Assembly (NCBI GenBank): GCA_016859345.1
Contig: CM029121.1
Location: 22,941,343 to 23,005,342 of the forward strand
Reading direction: 5' to 3'
DNA length: 64,000 nt
Source: Istiophorus platypterus
Lineage: Eukaryota > Chordata > Actinopteri > Istiophoriformes > Istiophoridae
The notes beneath the pieces are model-generated. The model was not told the DNA's origin, searched no databases, and saw nothing but the letters and a program-made list of their open reading frames with translations. Numbering within the stretch: the first letter of the stretch is position 1; every line of letters starts with the position of its first letter. Positions 1-12,530 of the stretch are shown one piece after another. The translations under genes and the position numbers were made by a program.

Positions 1-3000
1 TTACTGATAACACGGCGATGTAGAATGAATGTGTGAATAATGAGTTGTAGTCACAATATGACACGAACTGGTCAGCGTGCATAGTGAGCAGTGAGCTCTT
101 GCAAGCTAATGAAATTTCCATCTGCAGGTTTCATCATGGTGTCACACGACTAATACAAATGGCAGCACGGGGACATCCCCGACCCCGACTGATTTTATCT
201 CACTGTTATCAGCCTCCTTGGTGTGTTTCTAGGTGAAGGACACAGTAAAAGGCTGCAGACAGTCATTGATCTGACGCCTTTGACTTGAAAATGCAATTAG
301 AGGCCGGCCTCAACTTCATGGGTGGTTATCACAAGGCACACGGCTGTACATTCAGATGTTTAAATCTGGATACACAGTTTTCTAATTACTAAGGCCTGAT
401 TCCAGGGACTCCATGACTGAAAGGGATACATTGCAATGAGGTTTCTTATATGATCTCTTCAATATGACGTCTTTTTTTTTTTTTTTTTTTAATCAAAGCA
501 TCTCTGTAGATTTGCATTGGTATGAAAGCTCAGACTGTCCAATGTGTACAGGGGTCACACTTTGAGAGTGAAAAATATGTTGAGTTCAACTTCTGGACAA
601 CATATTCACGTGTGCCATTTTTATTCCACCCCCTCTGTTCCTGATTTCATTTCAGTGATGAAGAGGGTTTTCAAATGTCACATAATTTTATTTTTTTTTC
701 TATCTGGTAACACTTCTTCTCATGACTGTCTGGAGTGCTGTATTACAAAACTCAGGAGTTTTTACTTTTCATGTCTTCTGGCTACTCTATTATATCTTGT
801 CTGTATGAGCAGTCATAAAAAAATTATGACATAATGATCCCTGAGTGTCTTATGAATGTTGATAACTGGTATTTATCCACTTAAGTCTGACAGAAAAATT
901 GAAAACCACCACAGCACATTCGTGATAAGACAGAATGATTTTAACAATTTTAACAAATGGCAGAAAAGAGTGGGATTATACATACAGAATAGATTATACA
1001 GTGGTTGATCAAAGTTTCTCTCAAGTGTGTTTAGAAATAAAGGTTTTCGGAGAGAAGTTTTAACAATATTACAGTAGTGGCGCTTGCACATGTGCTTACC
1101 AAGATAGCACCTCTACTTAATCCATGAGTGATGGAATAAAACAAGTTGGTTGGCAGGTTTTTCTTTTGCTAAAAAGGAGGCAGTCAAACTTTGAATAAAT
1201 TCATTTGCATGAATTGTGACAGGCGACTGAGTAGATTTTCTCAGTCTCAGCTTCCTGTCCTTAATTAAAGCAGCAGTTTGACAATTTGGAAAATGAGACA
1301 TTCACTTTTTGGTGGAAAGTTCCAGGAGAGGACCGATAACGCTCTCGTGCCTGTGCATACAGTTCAGTTGGTCTAGCACAAAGACTGGACACAGAGGAGA
1401 TCTTTGCACTGAACTAGCTCGACGTTTGGGGTCACTCCATGGAGGCACCTGGCCTTAGGTTGCCTGTGACACTCGCAGGCCTAGCAGGAGTCACCACCTA
1501 GTAGCAGTACACCTGGCTCCTCTCCTTTGAACTGCCTCCAAACTGACCACTGTTACTCTGGGAGTAGGCTTGGACCTCGATGACAGCTCTCTATTTTAGG
1601 TCTAAAACTGGAATGCAAAAATTGAATGTTTTTTCCTTGGCATTCTCTTTTGTTTTAATCGTTAAAGAGTCCTGAATATGCACAGTGATAAGTGCTGTGA
1701 AGGGTTGTTATGAAGACTGAAACACAGCAGGAGTGGTTGCCATTGTACAGTAATTGTGAGCTGTCTGTGTCAAAACTATTTATTTTTCTGTGACATTGTG
1801 TTTAGCCCTATTCAAGACAGAAGGTAATGAGTGTACAAGGTTGTCACATACAGCAGGGGAAATCAGAGAAAAACAAACTTTACAATGCTGATAGAGTGAA
1901 GAGCTAAAGCTATAAAATGATGTTTACTTGAACTCCACCTGCAAAGTTCAGACCGGGTTAGTGATGCAGGGTACTGTTATTCAAGTCCATGCACAGAATG
2001 TCATAGATTAGAAAAAAAAAAGGGGTCAACTAACAGTTTCTGCAAAACATGTTCGCCTGCTCAACATCATCCGGGCTCAGTGGAAGTCTTTCTTCCTTTC
2101 ATATCGCTTTATCTACTGGGGGAGTGCATTGTTTTTTAGATGATGAATGTTTTGAGGGTAAAAAAACCTGGTTCCGACATTTTTGTGAATCAATTAAAGC
2201 TCAATTTAAAATTAACTGACATCCTTGAGGTTCTCCTTTACGGTATGCATTCATTTTTAATTCCATATTGAAGGGAATATATTGCTGTAATAGTGTAGAT
2301 TATTTCTCCCTTCAAAATAAGTGCTACACTTTTTAAGAAGCCTACGTCTTAATAGTGGAGAACGCTACTTATTAAAGTTGGCACCCAGAATATTTCCAGC
2401 TCTTTATGCAGTGTGATGATCACCAGTTTTTCATCCCACATCTCATTATTCTTCTCTAACCCGGCTCTCTGTCTTTTTTGGCTCATGCAGCACGCTAGAA
2501 GCCCAGTATGTAAAAACAGCAACAATGGTGCTTTTGAGCGCTTCAACGGCACAGATGTTTTCACTCATTTTGCGCAGGTTAACTCTGGAGCTACAGACTA
2601 TACAGAAATTACATGAGGTCACCAAACTCCATGAACCAGTAAGATTAATAAAGATATAACCTCTCACCCCCCGAATTGCAGAGCCTCAGAGAGATGTGAG
2701 TCAAGCCCAGGATAGTGCAGCTGGTACGCTCCAATGGGCTGGAGCTGAGGTTAGGGACAAATAACCTGCGTGGTCGTTAAAAGGTCTTGTAGAGCGATAT
2801 GGAGGAAGACATTCAATAAGAAGTTCGGTACAACCACGTTGGAAGACACTGAGAATCTACTGCCGAAAACACATCCTCTTCTCCTGAAGAACACAACCAT
2901 ATTTACGGTACACCACTAATGTTTCACTTGTGGTCTGCCTCTCTTCTCTGACAGCTTGTTAAGACAAAGCATCTTTCTTCAGCAGCCATCAAACAGTTTC

Positions 3001-6000
3001 AGATTTAATTGCATCCTTAAATGCACCAGGCAGAAAGCTTTTAAAAAGAACTTGCAGTGACGCATTGGCTCAAGATTGCAAAAATCTAAGATAAATCCGC
3101 CATACGCTACTTGACTGGCGACAACTGGTGGACCGCCAATGTTATCTAAAGATGTGGAGCATTTAGCTACAACAGAGCAGGACATTTATTTCAGGAGACC
3201 AAAGCAGACCCACAAGCAGTGCGCATATTAAGTTTACATTCATCAGGTGGATACAAATGAATAGCAGCTGATCCATATCTGGTGGAGATGCAAATAGGGA
3301 AACTTATTGGTAAAATGTTTGCTATATCAGCTTTGTTAGTTCTGTTGTTGTTCTGCCCTCATGTGGACAAACAAAAAAAAAGATTTAACCATCATCAAAT
3401 CATTCAACTTCTTAAAAAACACTGTCAAAACATGAGTTTGAAATGAGAGACTTCTCATTTCGAGGTCCACTTTTTGTTTTCGGGGACTTTCAACTGTATT
3501 TCATGCTGTTCGTCTGGAGCACCTGAGCTCTGGAGTTTGTACGTGTATTTAAAACAATATTAACTGACCTGACGAGTTAGCCGCCGCCGTCATCCTACTT
3601 CAAAATTCATAGCTTTCTACCTTGAGTATCTCTAACATTAGTATCGATGGCTTATCCTCCGCTCGGAACAGTTAACTCTTTAAAGTACTGAAAGGAAGGT
3701 AAACCCTGTTTTACACTGGAATAAAGGCAAAATTTGATCCTGGGAATAGTTCTGCAGTATCAGATGTAGCGTTGGGAGGTGGGGGGTGAGAGGAGCATTG
3801 TTTACTCATGGTTCATTAGCTTTTTCTGAGGTGCTTCTCTCCCTAGGCACCCTCCATGCTAAATAATGCTTTTCCTCCTTTTACTACCTGCAATTAGCCT
3901 TGTACATTAATGCGCTTGCTGATGTCTGACTAATGGCAAGTATCTATCACAACTCGCAAAGCAGGAGGGTCTGTTCTCAACTAAAAGCATGCTGTGTCGT
4001 GTGTTTCTAGCAAACACCCCATTTATTTATGCAAATCTGCAACTTGTTTTTTTAACATGAGGGAAATTTTGACAATGTCCCTGTTTTCTGGCTCTTGGAA
4101 AGTAGCATACTGTTACTGCAAAGGTGCATTATTGTACAAAAATTTCACTGCAACCTACCTCATTCTGAATCACGATTCCCACAAAAGAAAAGAAAAACAT
4201 CTCACACATCAAACATTTTGTGTACAAGTGACATTTAAATGACTAAATGATGTATCTCAACACGTTCCTATTAGGTTCTTGATAGGACCCATCAGCCATC
4301 ATAAGATTTCTGTAAAAATAAACATTCACAAACAATTAAATCACTAAGTACAAGTTGGGTAGGAAATGTTTTGATCAGACATTTCTAAGGCTTTATTTTT
4401 GGTATGAAAAATTAGGTCATTTGCTTGACTTCACTATTATGGGAGAAATAACTAAGGGGGAAAAATATTCATGAATGTTTACTCATGAACCAATTCGAGC
4501 CTCAACTAGTTTTTGCAGGGACACTCCTGCAAAATTCCTCAGAATTGCTTCCAACATTTTTGGCAAAATGATGCAACATTTGTCACATACGGTAAGAGGA
4601 TAACAACTCAGTGGCTCAGGATCTGCTGCCGGAGCAGAATTAGACATACATTATGTATTAAGACATGCTTTTCACACCAACCTACCAAAGGACAGACAAA
4701 GGAAAGAAAAAACATCTGAACCTAAACAATATTGTCAAGAACAGAGAGCAAAGGAGGGTGAACTGAAGCTTCAGATGCAACTGGGACTCAGTGATGTGAC
4801 AGCCAGCCTTTCACTATAACAGCTCCCTCCATGGAGCTCTGAAACCCGTCCACACTGTAGCTACTGTATGTGTCTAAAACCTACCAAACCAACTAAAACC
4901 TAGAAGTGTGGTCCGTGCCAGTTATTTCCTCTTCAAATATTCCCTGTTCCTCTGCTGGCTAACTTTAAACCACTGTAAATTCAACACCTTATAAACAAGG
5001 TCATCTGGGCTGAAAATAGGAAATTTGGGTTTTGAATTAAAGGTTTTCAACAGATTTTTTCCCATAGCTGAAATCTGAATAAGACTTATTTACAAGTTAA
5101 AATCAGATAACACATATTTATGCTTTTCCTGCACTGCTTCTCAATGTGATATTTTAAGGTACTTTAAAGGTTTTAGTATATCAAAAAAGCCTGTGATGAG
5201 ATTACCTCAGTTATTTACAAAGCCCCCTTCTGGCTTGAGTTCCAGTACATGAGTTTAATTCAATGTGTTCAACTGATACTTTAAATGAATAAGTGACTTG
5301 AGTCAGGGGACCTTCAGCTGTTGAGATTTTAACAGCTCAGTGGCCGTGTGCCTCACATACAAAACAAGTTCACCTGTCAACCACCTGTTTTATCTTATTT
5401 CCCTCGTGTCACAAAGCGAAGGAGGGAGACTTGAGTTCTGGGGTAAATACACAAACCCTGTTATAAAACTGAGAATAGTATCGCTCTGAGGGATCTTCAT
5501 TCTCAAATAGTTTAAAACGTGTGTTCTGTAATTGTGAAATGAAGCCGTTATGAATAGTGATTGTTTATTCATGACTGTACCCTGGATTGTGTCAAAAGCC
5601 TAAGAGTCTTCCTTCCTTTTTCCACAACAAAAATTATCTGGGACACACAAGCGACAGCTGAGAATTACAAACCTCCTCATGTACAGTTTGATATAGATGT
5701 CTTTTATGTAAAAAAAAGAAAGGAAAAAAATAGGATTGTTATTCCAAAAATCCTTGCGCATCACTTACTGTCTTTGGCTGTGAGCCGATAATGAGATTTG
5801 TAAGAGATTTCACTGGAACTGCTCACGTCCTGCCCTGAGACAAGGGACACCAGCACTAGCAGAAAACACTGCACTGGAGACATAATACTGTAAATAAAGA
5901 GGTGAGAGGTGTTATTTACAAAATCCCTCAAATTCTATGCGGCACATAATCAGGCGAGTTTTGTTTTCCACAAGGAGGCGTTAATTATTGTCTGATTCTG

Positions 6001-6589
6001 GCTGAGCAGGCCCCTGCAATCACCAGCGCTGGGCTGAGATTGAGACTGACTTGGCCTATATAACAGCTAAGCCTCATTAGCCACAGCCTCAAACCTGCAA
6101 GTGACTGGGAAGGCACAGAAACACAGATTTCTCCCGGTGACATCGAGACAACAGATTCCCACTAGAGCCACAGTGGGTACGGCATATAATTGGACATATC
6201 CCAGTTCCCCGATAGAATTTTTCCTCATGGCCCCTCTTGAACATTTGGAGAAGAAACCTCCTTTTACAAAGAAGACCTGTGTGATTCTCGACCACCACAC
6301 TCCACAGTGCAGCTGAAATTGCTGCCCCCAGGCTACACCATCTGCAGGATACATTGGGAAACCTATGGAGGGCGACATTACTGTAAAAACAGTCATGTTC
6401 ATAGCTTTAAAACCTGAAACTTTGTGCAATCTTGTACAAATGATGTGTACTCACAATTAATTGATTTGCTTTGTGTTCTGGGCAGGAATTGTGAAAAATG
6501 AGAGTGTAACATGCTATGGCTCTATCACTTACATAACCTACATCGTTATGGACTTGGCCTAATAATATGAAGGCATTTGAACATTACAA
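1..6589. other. Non-coding, no recognised gene
   Basis: AT-rich unique sequence. Open frames are at most 120 residues and several overlap on opposite strands (for example 6067-6429 against 6101-6316). Seen here: a T run at 473-490, A/T-rich simple tracts, an 8-bp stem (AAATGAGA/TCTCATTT) at 3441-3460, and a stretch at 5930-6090 with GGCGTTAATTATTG that looks non-repetitive. Confidence 0.6.
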
Positions 6590-6895
6590 CTGGATGTGAA
6601 TAATAAACATCTCAAAAATGATATGCATTTGGATGCCTTAAAAAAAAAAAAAAACCTCCCTACAACTAGGAAGGTCTTTCCACAAGACTTCGGAGCCTGG
6701 CTGCAGGGATTTGCTCCGACGGAGTATTAGTGAAGTCGGCCACTGATGTTGGGCGATAAGGCCTTTCTTACATTTATGTTCAAATTCATAACATAAGGGG
6801 CTGGATGGGGTCAAGGTCAGGGCTCTGAGGAGACCAGTCCTGTCTGGGAAAAACTATTTCTTTATGGACCTGGCTCTGCACACAGGAATATTGTC
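6590..6895 (-). mobile_element. Tc1/mariner-like transposon remnant (copy 1)
   Basis: On the minus strand this stretch resembles the C-terminal half of a Tc1-like transposase gene very abundant in teleosts. Read on the plus strand, the recognisable wording is the GGAAGGTCTTTCCACAAGA block at 6669-6687, CACTGATGTTGGGCGATAAGG (6740-6760), GCTGGATGGGGTCAAGGTCA (6801-6820) and TTTATGGACCTGGCTCTGCACA (6861-6882). The GGATGGGGTCAAGG block is the reverse complement of the DLNPIQ catalytic-region codons. A 14-A run at 6640-6654 breaks the left side. No terminal inverted repeat is recognisable and stops are frequent, so this is a dead internal fragment. It is the same family as the copy at 34246-34775, in the opposite orientation. 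Confidence 0.75.
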
Positions 6896-9189
6896 TTTAC
6901 TGTATTAGAATATCAGTGCATGCTGTATCAAGTTTTCCGTTAATGGATCCTAGCTAATTACCGTGACCAGCAATTCAAACTCATGAAAACATCTTCACTT
7001 TTAAAGTTATTTATAGTGCTTTTACATTGATATAATGGTAATTATATCCATAGTAAAATATTATAAAAAACATTTACAGTGGTTGGACATCATCTCTGTA
7101 CAGAAACAGGTACCACCACACTTTGATTTTTTTCTCCAACTTTACAGAGGTTGTTTCAAATAAAAAGGGAGGCTTCCAAGCAAAAACAATTCAAGATATT
7201 TACCTGTCAATGCTGCAGACACAGATTACATGTGCAAAGATGTTGCCAAAGTCAAAAACAGGTATTCTTTTAATTACATTTTTAATCCATCACTACTACA
7301 AAGTTTCTCTTTTTTAGACTTTTTTGTAGAAAATCCAAAAAATGTAATTTCATTTGGAAGTGACACATCAAGAGATTGTTCAAATTTGCTGTAAAAATCA
7401 AAAAGCCCTCTCCACTCATTGAGTATATGTGAGAGGAATGCATGAGAGCTTCCCTCTTTTCTCCCCCTGGCCATGCAAGTAGCGCACCCGGTTTGCATAC
7501 ATTAGTCAAAGCAATGATGTGGATTTATGCATCGCTTTGATGTGTTTTTGTTTGTAATCCACTGTCCCTTTCTGTAGCATTTGGATTTCCGGCTCGTTGA
7601 AATTCAAAGTGGAAGACAGGGTTAATGACACCGAAAGAAAAGCTGGACTTAGATGAGACGTAGAGCCTTATTATGTGGAGGTCGAGGTCAGATCAGAGGG
7701 TACATCGGCATGTATCCTGAATGTGGGAATATAGAAGGTTTGAGGATTGACATATTCTATTGCAATTAAATAGGGGGGAAACAAGAGGGCAGACAACTGG
7801 AGACCGGCTGTGGTCATGGGTAGAGTAATTTAATAGCCCAGAAAGCAAAAAGAAAATTAAACTTCATTGACAAAAATCTTTCTGGCCACATTAAAAGACC
7901 CTTTCACCTCTCCTATCCGATTGCACCGTGGTTTAAATGCACAATCTGCTTGTTGTACTATGCATATTAGTTTTTTCATGAGGGAATAAATTTGTTTAAT
8001 TTTCTTTCCATGTACTGATATCACATTTGTTACGATATGCTTATTGCGCAAAATTTCAATGGCCCAACTCCTACAGTTGAACATTTGCCAATAAACTAGC
8101 AACTAGCTATCAGATCATAACTTGCAATATTTCAGCTCTTAAGTAAAAATCCTGCTTAATTTATCACCGTATTAATCAATTTAAGGGTGAAAAGTCTCCA
8201 ATGTGGTTCCATCTTGTTTATATCACTTAGCTCCTTTTGAATCTCCCAAAATTGTTTAATAACCCTGCAATTATGCAACCTCATGAATCCTAAACCGTCA
8301 GTCTCCCAGTGCACTATGAAGAAAATTATTACTGCGCACTTTCTTAGATTAGCAGTTAATGAGCTTGACAATTTCTAAAGTTCGGAGTGTCACAAAAATA
8401 TGACCTAAATATCATCCTGGACCATGTATAGTAAAACTGTATTAACTGTAACTGTGTGCATATCAAATTTTTAATATACTATAAATATTCATCAGAATGT
8501 CCTTATGCTGCACCAGCCAGTTCGGGGGTACAGATTCTGTTCCTGAGCAATATGTAAAGCGGGGAAATGGATTTAAAACAAGGGACACGCCTGCCACTGA
8601 ACTTTGATGAAACTTCGCGGCTGAGGAGGATGATTTTATTTTTCCTAAGGGGCCACACTGTAAGTGCATACTGAAATACTGTTCAGTCAGCAGTTAAGCG
8701 AGGACCCATGTGACTATTCAGCTGAAAAGTGCAAATTACTTAAAGGCCCAGTCTGCAATTGCAGTCAATTGCAGTAATGTTCCCCCACTGGAACACTGTC
8801 AGTCCACTATTGGCTACTTTAAAATTGTGATTAATTAAACTGAAGAATTTTTAAAGGCTAAAATATATAATACGCCACATCAGGGCACTTAATATTTCAG
8901 TGACCTTAACCTGCTGGTTTTAGTTATGTAAACCTAACCACCATGCCCAAGAGGTTATTTTATGCTTAGAAAATTAGTAACTCAACTTTTACATTTATTC
9001 CAATTCATACATTGGTCTTAGTTTCAAACCACATGAAAGCAGATTGTTAAAAGAAATCCCATTCTATTGCTTTTTTGTTTCATTTTTTACATTTCATTTT
9101 ACATTAAATGTGGTAGCACCAAAATCTCCAAGAAAAAATAATTCAACAGTCAGGTAAATTTTGTTTTAAATTATTTTAAAAAAGGGTAT
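6896..9189. other. Non-coding, no recognised gene
   Basis: AT-rich sequence. Minus-strand frames at 7857-8102 and 8156-8371 have a vaguely LINE-like ring (QFWEIQKEL) but too little to name. CCTTAACC..AAACCTAACCA at 8904-8941 may be a decayed copy of the repeat at 10290. Confidence 0.5.
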
Positions 9190-9560
9190 TTAGCCAAAGT
9201 TCAGGTTTCTAGCAGTAGGGGCACCTGAAGGCAGACAGAGATTCAGCTTCAGATTCAGACAGAGCGAGCTGGCAGGTTTCAAAGTTCAAGAGGTCACATT
9301 ACCAGACTTATAATTGGCAACAGTCACACGGTAAGAAGCAGGTGAAAAAAAAAAAATGAAAACAGCAGGAAATCAGAACAGATAACAGGGTGCAGGTAGA
9401 TAACTGGCGAGATTGGCTCAAACTCTACAGCAGCAGTCCAACCTCCTATAGATGCTCGTACAAAAACTGGCTATAAACTAGCCTCTGGTCGTGAGGAAGA
9501 AACGTGTGAGCAGGTGAGTCTGAAGATCCGAAAAGAGGGGAAACAGCTAGAGGGCAGCCA
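9190..9560 (-). repeat. Possible LTR-like or other dispersed repeat relic
   Basis: The purine-rich style of this stretch (CAGGAAATCAGAACAGATAAC, ACTGGCTATAAACTAG, GTGAGCAGGTGAGTCTGAAG) resembles tails of fish repeats that carry multiple CAGG/ACAGACAG words and an AAACTAG..GAGCAGGTG ending. Similarity is in style and short words only, with no coding evidence. An 11-A run sits at about 9347. Confidence 0.3.
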
Positions 9561-12119
9561 TCCCCATGGAAATATAATGGGGTGTTTTTAAGTGCTATAA
9601 CTGCAGCATTATAGCGTCAGTCAGATCTGCCGTCTGATCAGTAAAAAGCCAGTGAAATAATATCACATGCTGTTAGCGGTAGCCTCGAACTTTTACCCAA
9701 TGAAAGGGTGAGGAATTTGATGCCTTGAATCTGTTTTTATCCTTTCAAATAAAAACCACAGAACCGAACTAGAAAAGCAATCCTCATTATTTTCCTTGAG
9801 GGATCATCCTTTCAGTGCCAGAGATTAAAAGAAAAAAAAAAAAAAAGAAAAGCTAATTGTCACCTTATTGATGCATAGTAAATTCAGTACTGACTTGTTC
9901 ACCAGCCTTAAATGTATGACTGTTTGTGACTAAGAAGTTAAGAATATTACAAATTACTTCTTTTTAAGTACTAATCACATTTGCGATACAAATGCAATCA
10001 AGTTCTTTGACTTAGTCAGAGAAACAGTTGTGATCTGCTTGAAAGCGGGCATGAATAATTCATGTATTGTACTGTATAACTGACCCCGCTCTTTACATCT
10101 GCATGGCAACACAGTATTGCAAGAAATGACATCCATACTGGACAATTTCGCACCTTGGGATTTATATCCAGTACCACCTGCCAGTGCAGGCAGAGGTATG
10201 CCCTTCATGTCGCAGGTCACAGGTCCATTAAAGGTTTGGAGGTCTGGGTAGTGGATTGACATTGTCTAGTATGTCAAATTTAAATGCAAGAGATGGAGGC
10301 TCACATCCTGGTCACAGATCTGCTACTGATCCTAAACTTTTCATTAACTGCAACAGTGGTCTTTCACTAACTTTATATATTTTAATTTTCTTGACCCTAA
10401 CCATACCATAAACACTGCCGATATTTTTTCCATGCGCAGATACTTTATAAAGCAAGACTTTTTTTTTTTAAGTTGCACTGAATGTTGTACGATAAGGGTG
10501 TTTATGATCCTCTATGTGTGAATGTACTGTCAAGAGGTTCCTTGTGAGTCTGCTTTGGAAAATGCATCCCATGCAATGAATTTTGAGGAATGGGAAATTT
10601 AATACTGACTGTAAATAAACAAGAACTGAATGAATCACACTTTATGGATCTTGGCACTATGGATCCTTATGTGCATAACACATAAGGACACGAAAATGAT
10701 CATAATAATAAAAAAAAAAAAAAACGAATAATAAAGAATTGTTCATCTTTTTAAGCAAAATAAATTTATCAGGCTTGGGGGAAGATCGAAATTGTAATTC
10801 ATGATTCTACATAAAATATTGATCTTGAGGGATCAAGCCCAGTGACATGCATATGATTCCTTTCAATATGGATGAGCATAAACAAACACTGTTGATGGAA
10901 AACATGTAGACAGACAGGAGTCAATAAGACCCCTTAATTAGACAAGAACAGCCCAAACAGAACTAGATTACCATCTAATTATGGTGAAAGTAAGACATCA
11001 GTGCACATGATGACTTCTGATGCTACAATGTTTTCACTGAGACATTATGCAAAACAAGGGAATATTTATTTCGTTCCAAAGTAATGTTAATTTGCAAAAC
11101 ATGCAGGGCTTTTTACAGTTTGATCTGCAGATGAAAGCCAATGGAGCTCTGTATAAGGAGGCTGCAACCAATATAAATCCTAACTAAGTTTTGCGGTCTT
11201 GACATATTGATCTGTTTTGATGGTTTTGTTGCTCACGCCAAATATAAGTTATCTCAAACAAAACATTATGCTACACTGAATTTCTCTCTCAATGAAAGAA
11301 GGATCTTTTAGAAAGAAATTATCTATTGGAGTATGGTGACAATACCAGATTGTTGCTCCGATGCATATATTTGAGCAAGGTCAATTTATCTCTTTGTTAT
11401 GAGGCAATATCATTCTGAGAGCTATCAGGAACCAGATGCATCAGTTGATAATAAGGTTCACATACAGAAGTCACAGGAGCCATCAACATTTTTCTCTTTT
11501 TTCTTACGCCACTTAAAGAAGATTACTGGTGTTTGCGCCTTTAGGGGAAGCCACTTCCTACCATTCATCTTTGTACAGTATGAAAAAAGCAGTCTACTCA
11601 TGTAAACATGCATAAGGAGTGCCTGATTAGTTAATTGTGCTTTGGTCGAGTGTTTGTTTATTTTCCATATCACTGCATGTATTGAACAATCACTGTTTGC
11701 ACAGAGAAACAGAAATCTTACAAGAAATAGTCCTTCAACAGGCCATCTAAGAAACTCAGACATGTCCTCCTATCGAGACCATTTCAAGTTTGACAACATA
11801 AAAGTTGTATCGAAAACTGTTTTAAAAGCTGTGCTATTATTGTTCAATATATACATTTCATGTTGCAGCAACAGCTGGGGAAATATAAATTAGATGAGAA
11901 TAATCCTTTAACACATCAATGCCCTAGTTACCCACAGAAACATGGGGTGAACGACGAAATAATGTGAGCTGTTAGGCCTGAAAGTTGCAGTTGAAAATGA
12001 TGAAAGTTGCTTCAAATAGGGATCTTCCAAAACTAGTGAGTGGACCTTGAGGACAGAATTTTTTTTTATTTATTAGTTATATATCCATAGAGCTAGCTTT
12101 TAAATCATAATCATAACTG
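9561..12119. other. Non-coding, no recognised gene apart from the repeat at 10290-10450
   Basis: AT-rich, with A runs at about 9833-9846 and 10711-10724. Frames of 68-101 residues at 11399-11893 overlap on both strands and show no domain. Confidence 0.55.
10290..10450 (+). repeat. Dispersed CTAACC-type repeat, copy 1
   Basis: Shares ordered words with 13625-13775: CTCACATCCTGGTCAC versus TTCACATCCTGTCAC; CTAACCAT..CATAAACACT versus CTAACC.GTAAACATT; ATATTTT...GCGCAGATAC versus ATATT.GCGCAGAGAC. The CCTAACC...GCGCAGA pattern is typical of a fish non-coding repeat. Divergence is high and boundaries are approximate. Confidence 0.45.
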
Positions 12120-12530
12120 TGGCCTGTACATTACGAGTAAAGTACGGTGATAGGTCCCACAAGGATCAGTATTAGGCCCTCCAACCAGATGTAAAGTCCA
12201 TTTTAATTTACTAACAACCCAAAGAGCACAGCATACCACACCTTCTATCCTTGGAGCCTTCATAAATCATATGTATATTCAAGCTGAACACTGCAATGTC
12301 CACTTCTATTCTGATGATACCAGCTTGCATGCCACTGGCTCTACCATAAACAGGCATCTCATTAATTCAAAGCTTGTTCTGAAATCCAAAAAGGCAAAGT
12401 GAATGCATCAAACAGAAGCAAAGACCTTCAAAGCAAAGACCTTCGAATATTAAAACCGCTGATATTGTGGCTCATTGGTGTTACTATTTAAACATTTAGC
12501 TCGATTGAAAACTGTCACCAATGACTCAAA
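12120..12530 (+). mobile_element. Reverse-transcriptase palm fragment of a fish LINE
   Basis: Plus-strand pieces of a non-LTR reverse transcriptase appear in the right order. VPQGSVLGP is at 12154-12180 (the conserved block upstream of the catalytic aspartates). HFYSDDTSLHATGS lies at about 12298-12340, with the catalytic loop reading YSDD in place of YADD. SKLVLKSKKAK is at about 12367-12400 (compare LVLNxxKTK). A stop-ridden block resembling YLGIWLDDKLSF lies near 12483-12515. The stretch between the first two blocks is frameshifted. The wording fits a common fish CR1/Rex-type LINE and differs from the minus-strand L2 copy at 24.6-27.6 kb, so it is a separate insertion. Too short and broken to encode anything. 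Confidence 0.75.

Noticed and set aside
1360..1400. CTAGCACAAAGACTGGACACAG as part of the CTAGCCTGGCTCT repeat
   Set aside because: One 20-base word matches the recalled repeat edge, but the rest of the repeat does not follow.
7857..8371. Possible L1-type LINE C-terminus on the minus strand (QFWEIQKEL and Lys-rich tail)
   Set aside because: Only one short block resembles the L1 C-terminal region. The rest does not align in memory and the frame breaks; too weak to call.
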